From: Micromonospora sp. FIMYZ51
GTDB taxonomy: Bacteria > Actinomycetota > Actinomycetes > Mycobacteriales > Micromonosporaceae
Direction: 5' to 3'
NCBI RefSeq assembly: GCF_038246755.1
Contig: NZ_CP134706.1
Span: 5,955,501-6,019,500, forward strand
DNA length: 64,000 nucleotides
Position numbers and translations under genes: made by a program. Shown in pieces: positions 58,827-64,000 of this stretch. Every line of letters starts with the position of its first letter. The first letter of the stretch is position 1. The notes below the pieces were generated by a model. That model was given only the letters and a program-made list of their open reading frames with translations. It ran no database searches and was not told the origin of the DNA.

Positions 58827-59297
58827 ATGACGAACGCACAACCCCGCAGACCGCGTACGGTGGTGCCCATCGAACACGCCCTCCTGATCGCCGACGCCTT
58901 CGACCAGGCCCAGGTGACCGAGCTTCGACACTCGGTCGCCTCCTGCGCACGCTCCGTTGGGCTGCGCGACGATCGTCTGGACGACTTCGTGCTGGCCGTC
59001 AACGAGCTGATCACCAACGCCGTGCGGCACGGTGGCGGTCAGGGCTGGCTGCGGCTGTGGCAGGAACCCGGCCTGCTGCTCTGCGAGGTCTCCGACCACG
59101 GCACGGGCATCAGCGTCCAGCGCCTCGACAACCGCAACCGGCCGGCACCCGACACCGCTGGCGGTTGGGGGCTCTGGCTGGCCCGCGAGTTGACCGACGC
59201 GATGGAGGTCGAGACCGGATCGGCCGGCACCACGGTACGCATCGTCACCGCGACCGTGCCCACCGAGCAGCACATCGGCCGGCACCGGCAGGACTGA
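58827..59297 (+). CDS. RsbW-like anti-sigma ATPase
   Basis: 156 aa from ATG 58827. HATPase_c_2 with a canonical N-box: FVLAVNELITNAVRHGGG, DHGTGISV and GGWGLWLARELTDAMEVE. Unlike the protein at 30.1 kb all ATP-binding motifs are present, so it could act as a sigma/anti-anti-sigma kinase. No STAS partner adjacent; divergent from the MacS-like kinase. Confidence 0.87.
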   Translation: MTNAQPRRPRTVVPIEHALLIADAFDQAQVTELRHSVASCARSVGLRDDRLDDFVLAVNELITNAVRHGGGQGWLRLWQEPGLLLCEVSDHGTGISVQRLDNRNRPAPDTAGGWGLWLARELTDAMEVETGSAGTTVRIVTATVPTEQHIGRHRQD

Positions 59298-59336
59298 GCG
59301 GGCGCACGGGCCGGCGGACGATCCCCGTCGACGGGG

Positions 59337-60170
59337 TCAGTCCCAGCGCTGGCCGGTGAGCTTCTCGTAGACCTCGACGTAGCGGGCGCGGGTGGCGTCC
59401 ACCACCTCGGCGGGCACCTCGGGCGCCGGATCCCGCCGGTCCCAGCCGCTGGCCATCGCCCAGTCCCGGACGTACTGCTTGTCGTAGGAGAACTGCGTCC
59501 GACCCGGCTGGTACGACTCGGCAGGCCAGAATCGGGACGAGTCCGGGGTGAGCACCTCGTCGCCGAGGACCAGGGTGCCGTCGGCCGCCCAGCCCAGTTC
59601 GATCTTGGTGTCGGCGACCAGGATGCCCCGGTCGGCGGCGAGTTCGGCACCCCGGCAGTAGATGTCGATGGTGATCTGCCGCAGCCGCTCGGCGGTCTCC
59701 GCGCCGACCTTGTCGACCACCTCGGCGTAGGTCATCGGCTGGTCGTGCTCACCCATCGGCGCCTTTGTCGACGGGGTGAAGATCGGCTCCGGCAGGATGG
59801 CCGCCTCGACCAGGCCGCGCGGCAGTTCGACGCCGGAGACCGCGCCGCTGCTCTCGTACTCCTTCAGCCCGCCGCCGGTGAGGTAGCCCCGGGCGACGCA
59901 CTCGACCGGGACCATCTCCAGCCGGCGGCAGCGGATCGCCCGACCGGCGAACTGCGCCGGCACATCGGTGGCGGAGATGACGTGGTTGGGCACCAGGTCC
60001 GCCAACTGCTCGAACCACCACAGCGACAGCGCGGTGAGCAGCTTGCCCTTGTCCGGGATCGGAGTGGGCAGCACCACGTCGTAGACGGAGACGCGGTCCG
60101 AGGCGACCAGGATCAGGTCGTCCCCGTCGGCGTAGAGGTCCCTCACCTTGCCGGAGTGCAGAAGTTCCAC
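59337..60170 (-). CDS. purC: Phosphoribosylaminoimidazole-succinocarboxamide synthase
   Basis: 277 aa from GTG 60170. SAICAR-synthetase motifs: LLHSGKVRDLYADGDD, ASDRVSVYDVVLPTPIPDKG, ECVARGYLTGGGLKEY, ADTKIELGW and DEVLTPDSSRFWPA. Joins CAIR and aspartate in purine synthesis. Repeat element copy E starts 19 bp upstream of the start codon, so any promoter must lie in or beyond that element. Confidence 0.97.
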   Translation of the reverse strand: MELLHSGKVRDLYADGDDLILVASDRVSVYDVVLPTPIPDKGKLLTALSLWWFEQLADLVPNHVISATDVPAQFAGRAIRCRRLEMVPVECVARGYLTGGGLKEYESSGAVSGVELPRGLVEAAILPEPIFTPSTKAPMGEHDQPMTYAEVVDKVGAETAERLRQITIDIYCRGAELAADRGILVADTKIELGWAADGTLVLGDEVLTPDSSRFWPAESYQPGRTQFSYDKQYVRDWAMASGWDRRDPAPEVPAEVVDATRARYVEVYEKLTGQRWD

Positions 60171-60188
60171 GGCGACAAGTAGACCACA

Positions 60189-60246
60189 GCAAGGAAGGGC
60201 CCCTTATTAACGCCTGCGGTATAGGAAGGGCCCCTTATTAACCCGC
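60189..60246 (+). repeat. Twin-palindrome intergenic element, copy E
   Basis: GGAAGGGCCCCTTATTAAC, GCCTGCGGTATA, GGAAGGGCCCCTTATTAAC. The two halves are identical. Lies 9 bp past the stop of the small membrane protein gene and just upstream of purC. Confidence 0.92.
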
Positions 60247-60255
60247 CGGAGCGCG

Positions 60256-60498
60256 TCAGCGTCGGCGGCCACGGGTCATCCGGATCACCAGCAGAACGAT
60301 CACACCGACCACCAGCAGGCAGCAGAGCAGGCTCAGGAAACCGAAGAAACCGAAGCCGCGCCCGCGCCGCCGGGCGGCCTCGACGACCAGCTCGCCGGTG
60401 CCGGTGGAGGCCCACGCGGCCACCGGCACGTACAGCGACAACACGACCGTCCCCAGGAGCGTGCCGAGCCGCCCCCACCATTTGCCGAAGGAAGACAT
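60256..60498 (-). CDS. Small membrane protein with two hydrophobic segments
   Basis: 80 aa from ATG 60498. Segment one about 14-33 (LGTVVLSLYVPVAAWAST), segment two about 52-72 (FLSLLCCLLVVGVIVLLVIRM), ends TRGRRR. No family recognised. Signal-peptide-like first segment is possible. Confidence 0.65.
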   Translation of the reverse strand: MSSFGKWWGRLGTLLGTVVLSLYVPVAAWASTGTGELVVEAARRRGRGFGFFGFLSLLCCLLVVGVIVLLVIRMTRGRRR

Positions 60499-60594
60499 GC
60501 GCCCATCCTCGCCGACCCGGGCAACCCTGCGGCGACGATCGGGACCCGTGTCGCGGCTCGGCCTCGACCCCGACGCGTGGCCAGGCGCCGAAAC

Positions 60595-60630
60595 GACCAG
60601 AGGTCCCGGACGAATCCGGGACCTCTGGTC
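60595..60630 (-). terminator. tRNA-fMet terminator (copy 1)
   Basis: Perfect 16-bp arms (60595-60610 GACCAGAGGTCCCGGA and 60615-60630) with CGAA tetraloop, 7 nt past the tRNA 3' end. Confidence 0.9.
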
Positions 60631-60636
60631 TGGCAG

Positions 60637-60710
60637 TAGCGGGGACAGGATTTGAACCTGCGACCTCTGGGTTATGAGCCCAGCGAGCTACCGAGCTGCT
60701 CCACCCCGCG
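60637..60710 (-). tRNA. Initiator tRNA-Met (CAU), copy 1
   Basis: 74-nt cloverleaf on the minus strand: 5' CGCGGGG paired to CCCCGC with an unpaired first base (C1 opposite U72), the mark of initiators; anticodon loop CUCAUAA; anticodon stem with three consecutive G-C pairs (GGG/CCC); T arm GGTTCAAATCC. CCA is not encoded. Identical to the copy at 60872. Confidence 0.95.
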
Positions 60711-60832
60711 TCGGTAGAAACAACCTTACCCCACCCGCCGCAGCGCCCTCATCCGCCCCACCCCACCCCGTTCCGGCAGGGCCACGAGCTGGCCCGGAGG
60801 GGCCTTGCCGGAGCATTCCGGCCAGGAACAGG

Positions 60833-60864
60833 AGAACGGCCCCGGACTGGTCCGGGGCCGTTCT
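60833..60864 (-). terminator. tRNA-fMet terminator (copy 2)
   Basis: 15-bp arms AGAACGGCCCCGGAC (60833-60847) and its complement (60850-60864). Confidence 0.85.
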
Positions 60865-60871
60865 GCGGTGG

Positions 60872-60945
60872 TAGCGGGGACAGGATTTGAACCTGCGACC
60901 TCTGGGTTATGAGCCCAGCGAGCTACCGAGCTGCTCCACCCCGCG
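60872..60945 (-). tRNA. Initiator tRNA-Met (CAU), copy 2
   Basis: Same 74 bases as the copy at 60637, including the unpaired first position and GGG/CCC anticodon stem. The two copies are 161 bp apart with distinct terminators, so each is a separate unit or processed from one transcript. Confidence 0.95.
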
Positions 60946-61035
60946 TCGGTAGATCCACCGTAGCGCACCCACCCCGGCCACCGCAAAACGACCCACGGAA
61001 CGACCGGGCGAGCCGACGGATCGGACAACCGAAGA

Positions 61036-61074
61036 GGCCCGCGGCGGCGACCAGGGATCGCCGGGCCGCGGGCC
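61036..61074 (-). terminator. Hairpin terminator of the UPF0182 gene
   Basis: GGCCCGCGGC (61036-61045) with GCCGCGGGCC (61065-61074), plus an inner GGCGA/TCGCC stem. Confidence 0.75.
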
Positions 61075-61089
61075 CTGTTCGGTGGTACG

Positions 61090-64000
61090 TCAGCCGCTCG
61101 GCGAGGGGCTGCCGGTCGGCGCCGGGGTCGACGGGGTGCCGCCGGCCGCCTGCTGAGCCTGCTGGAACGCGGTGAGCGCTTCGTCCAGGGCCTTCAGCGC
61201 GCGGCCGTACCGCTCGAAGTCGCCGGACGCCTGCGCGGCCCGCACCTCCGTGATCGCGGCCTGCACCTGGTTCGCGGCCACCCCCAGCTCGCCGGTGAGC
61301 GGCGGCGCCTCGTTCGTCGGCGGCGAGGCGGGTGGCGACGCTGGCGGCTCCTCACCGTCGCCCGGTGGCTCCTCCGTGGCCGGCGGCGGGTTGCCGGCGG
61401 CGGCCCGCTTGCCCTGTTCGACGAGTTGCTTGATGCCGTCGGCCGGGTTGTCGGCAAGCACCACGAACGAACCGCCGTCGCCGTACGACAGCAGCACCTT
61501 CTGCAACAGCGGGTACGCGTCCTGCTGGTTGCTCTTCACGTAGACCGGCTCCACGTAGAGCATGCCGTTGCCGAAGGGCAGCGAGAGCAGATTGCCGTAC
61601 TGCACCTGAGCCTGGTTCGAGGAGAGCAGGTTCAACTGCTGCCGGATGTTTGCGTTGTTGGTCATCTGTTGGTGCACCTGCACCGGACCCGAGACGCGGG
61701 TCTGGTCGGGCAGTTCCAGCACCTGCAACGTCGGCCGCCCGTCCTGGTACGACCCGGAGATCAGCGCGGCCAGGTTCTGCCGCCCGTTCGGGGTGACCGC
61801 GCTTGTCAACTGGAAGCGCGGCTCCTCCTGCTCGGGGAACTGGGTGTAGAGGTAGTACGGCGGCTGCTTCACTCCGCTGTCCGGCGCGTCGGGCACGTTC
61901 GGCACCTGCCAGAAGTCCTGGCCGGAGTAGAAGTCGCCCGGGTCGGTGACGTGGAACCGGGTGAGCAGGTTGCGCTGCACCTTGAACAGGTCGGCCGGGT
62001 AGCGGAAGTGCTCGACAAGCGACGGCGGGATCTCCGCCCGCGGCTTGATCAGATCACCGCCGAACGCCTTGTTCCATGCCTTGAGCACCGGGTCGTTCTC
62101 GTCGAACTCGTAGAGGGTGACCGTGCCGTCGTACGCGTCGACTGTCGCCTTTACCGAGTTACGGATGTAGTTGACGTTCTCCCGGGCCAGCTGGATGGTG
62201 CCGCGGCCGGTCAGCTCGTCGGTGGTCTCCTGCTGGAGGTTGACCCGCTCGGCGTACGGGAAGGTGGCGGCGGTGGTGTAGCCGTCCACGATCCACTGCA
62301 CCCGGCCGTCCACGATCGCCGGGTACGGGTCGCCGTCGAGGGTGAGGAACGGGGCGACCTTCTCCACCCGGTCCCGGGGGTTACGCACGTAGAGCAGCTT
62401 GGAGTTCTCGTTGACCGCCTCGGAGAGCAGGAAGTTCGCCTCCTGCTCCTTGATCGCGTAGAGCAGTCGGCGGGTGAACGACCCGATCTCGACGCCGCCG
62501 GAACCGGTGTAGGTGTAGTACGACTCGCGCCCCTCGCCGCTCTCGCCGGCGGGCCGGTCGAACTCGGCCGGGTTGGCGTCCGGGTTGGGCTTGCCGACGA
62601 TCGCGTAGTCGCCGTCCGTCATCCGCTCGCCGTAGTAGATCCGGGGCTGGTTCGCCGGGATCAGGTCGGTGGGCGAGGAGCAGGACTCCTGCGACCGCTC
62701 GCCGAGGAAGCCGGAGACGAAGAACGGCTGGCCACCGCAGACCACCCGGTTCGCGGGCGCCGCGACCACGCCGTACCCGTGGGTGTAGACGGTGTGCCGG
62801 TTGATCCAGTTGCTCTGCTGGGCGGTCAGTTCGCTGTAGTTGATCTCACGTACGCCGACCACGTAGTCCTGGGTCTTGCCGTCGAGCGTGTACCTGTCGA
62901 TGTCGAGCTTCGGGCCGAAGTCGTAGAAGCCCCGAACCTGCTGGAGCTGGGTGTAGGTCTCGCTCACCAGTTGCGGGTCGAGCAACCGGGCGTTCGGCAC
63001 CACCGCGGTGTCGGTGGCCAGGTTCTCCTGCGGTGTCAGGTTGCTCGCCGCGTACGCCGAATGTTGCGCGATGTCCAACCCGTACGCCGCGCGGGTGGCC
63101 TCGATGCTGCGCTGGATGTACGGCGCTTCCTTGTCCCGGGCGCTGGGCTTGACCTCGAAGGTCTGCACCGCCCAGGGGTAGATGCCGCCGATCGCCACCG
63201 CCGACACACCGAGCAGCGCCAGGGAGATGCCCGGCCAGACCAGGTTCCGCATCCAGGCGTTGGAGAACACGATTATCGCGATCGCCACCACCACGGAGAT
63301 GTAGGCCAGGATCTCCTTGGCCGGCAACAGCGCGTTGATGTCGGCGTACCCGGCGCCGTAGACGCCCACGCCGTCGTTGTACTCGAGCAGCATCGAACGC
63401 CTGTCAAGCACGTACGCGACTGCCTTGAGCAGGACGAAGACGGCGACCAGCGAGCTCAGGTGGGCTCGGGCGGCGTTGCTCATCCGGTCACCGACGCCTT
63501 GCAGGCGTACCCCGCCGAAGAGGTAGTGCATGGCCAACGAGCCGATCAGGGCCAGGACCACCGCGGTGAAGCCGAGGCCGAGCAGGAACCGCCAGAACGG
63601 CAGCTGGAAGACGTAGAACCCGATGTCGGTGCCGAACTCCGGGTCGTCGACGCCGAACTCACCGCCGTGCAGGAAGAGCAGCCACTGGTTCCAACGGCTC
63701 TGTGCCGACAGCCCGGCGAAGAGACCGACGATCGTGGCGGCTGCCACGATCCACAGCCCGAGCCGGGGGCCGAGCAGCATCCGGTACCGCTCCAGGGTGG
63801 CCTGCTCGGGCGAGTGCGGCCGGTTGCGGGGGCGCAGTCGTTGCGCGAGCCAGAGGTTGCCGCCCACGATCGCCGCCATCGCCAGCGCGGCGGCCAGGAA
63901 GAGCAGCAGCCGGGTGACGACCACGCCACGGAAGACGCCGGTGTAGTCGACCTCGGAGAACCAGAGCCAGTCCGTCCAGGCCTGGACACCCCAGCCGAGC
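61090..64000 (-). CDS. UPF0182 family membrane protein (5' part outside the window)
   Basis: The frame is open to the window edge: upstream of the first internal GTG it reads WLWFSEVDYTGVFRG, typical of this family, so the start lies past 64000. At least 970 residues visible: six to seven membrane segments (VVVTRLLLFLAAALAMAAIVGG onward), then a large outer domain (GIYPWAVQTFEVKPSARDKEAPYIQRSIEATRAAYGL, given in part), ending in a Pro/Ser-rich tail (GTPSTPAPTGSPSPSG). Function unknown; conserved in actinobacteria. Confidence 0.93.
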   Translation of the reverse strand, partial: LGWGVQAWTDWLWFSEVDYTGVFRGVVVTRLLLFLAAALAMAAIVGGNLWLAQRLRPRNRPHSPEQATLERYRMLLGPRLGLWIVAAATIVGLFAGLSAQSRWNQWLLFLHGGEFGVDDPEFGTDIGFYVFQLPFWRFLLGLGFTAVVLALIGSLAMHYLFGGVRLQGVGDRMSNAARAHLSSLVAVFVLLKAVAYVLDRRSMLLEYNDGVGVYGAGYADINALLPAKEILAYISVVVAIAIIVFSNAWMRNLVWPGISLALLGVSAVAIGGIYPWAVQTFEVKPSARDKEAPYIQRSIEATRAAYGLDIAQHSAYAASNLTPQENLATDTAVVPNARLLDPQLVSETYTQLQQVRGFYDFGPKLDIDRYTLDGKTQDYVVGVREINYSELTAQQSNWINRHTVYTHGYGVVAAPANRVVCGGQPFFVSGFLGERSQESCSSPTDLIPANQPRIYYGERMTDGDYAIVGKPNPDANPAEFDRPAGESGEGRESYYTYTGSGGVEIGSFTRRLLYAIKEQEANFLLSEAVNENSKLLYVRNPRDRVEKVAPFLTLDGDPYPAIVDGRVQWIVDGYTTAATFPYAERVNLQQETTDELTGRGTIQLARENVNYIRNSVKATVDAYDGTVTLYEFDENDPVLKAWNKAFGGDLIKPRAEIPPSLVEHFRYPADLFKVQRNLLTRFHVTDPGDFYSGQDFWQVPNVPDAPDSGVKQPPYYLYTQFPEQEEPRFQLTSAVTPNGRQNLAALISGSYQDGRPTLQVLELPDQTRVSGPVQVHQQMTNNANIRQQLNLLSSNQAQVQYGNLLSLPFGNGMLYVEPVYVKSNQQDAYPLLQKVLLSYGDGGSFVVLADNPADGIKQLVEQGKRAAAGNPPPATEEPPGDGEEPPASPPASPPTNEAPPLTGELGVAANQVQAAITEVRAAQASGDFERYGRALKALDEALTAFQQAQQAAGGTPSTPAPTGSPSPSG

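Overview
The window is high-GC actinobacterial chromosome. It reads like the core genome of a Micromonosporaceae member (Micromonospora/Salinispora type). Evidence: a single-polypeptide Kgd 2-oxoglutarate dehydrogenase/decarboxylase, WhiB proteins, a SigR/RsrA pair, Ni-superoxide dismutase, the 24-codon ribosomal protein bL37, and many GTG starts and 4-bp start/stop overlaps. I see no prophage, transposase, CRISPR array or biosynthetic cluster. The genus is an inference.

Layout. 0.1-12.4 kb: Ser/Thr kinase, glycosyltransferase, BON protein, an MprA/MprB/PepD-like operon (response regulator, sensor kinase, HtrA protease), a probable ornithine-lipid acyltransferase pair (olsB-olsA), a hotdog protein and an ABC exporter. 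12.6-24.0 kb: kgd and a small downstream gene, a GH6-like lipoprotein, a deacetylase/glycosyltransferase fusion with its partner membrane protein, and pta-ackA. 24.2-29.0 kb: small membrane protein, two paralogous lipoprotein hydrolases, a quinone-oxidoreductase-like enzyme and malic enzyme. 29.1-32.6 kb: sodX/sodN, RsbW-like ATPase, lipid kinase, whiB1. 32.7-36.4 kb: assimilatory sulfur operon (sir, zinc-ribbon protein, APS reductase, sirohydrochlorin chelatase) preceded by a small leader peptide. 36.5-45.9 kb: membrane glycosyltransferase, PdtaS-like kinase, SIS protein, TPR protein, MFS exporter with TetR regulator, GNAT, biotinyl carrier. 46.1-53.9 kb: bL37, rsrA-sigR, hydrolase, second whiB, SRAP, aroA, rsgA, hisN, DMT transporter. 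54.0-64.0 kb: glycosyltransferase, SDR, acidic DUF5709-like protein, a MacRS-like two-component pair whose regulator gene is frameshifted, RsbW-like ATPase, purC, small membrane protein, two initiator tRNA genes and a UPF0182 gene cut by the window end.

The block whiB1 - pdtaS - biotinyl protein - rsrA - sigR - SRAP - aroA - rsgA keeps the gene set and order I remember from the Mycobacterium tuberculosis Rv3219-Rv3228 region, with other genes inserted.

The most notable non-coding signals are these. (1) Five copies of a ~57-bp twin-palindrome element, every one at a gene 3' end. (2) A sulfur leader peptide with the RRHVD motif. (3) A SigR-type promoter and ribosome binding site placed to make an N-terminally extended SigR. 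(4) A recurrent -10 box 6-7 nt before the start codon in about a dozen genes, implying leaderless mRNAs. (5) Repeated short duplications of gene tails that include the stop codon.
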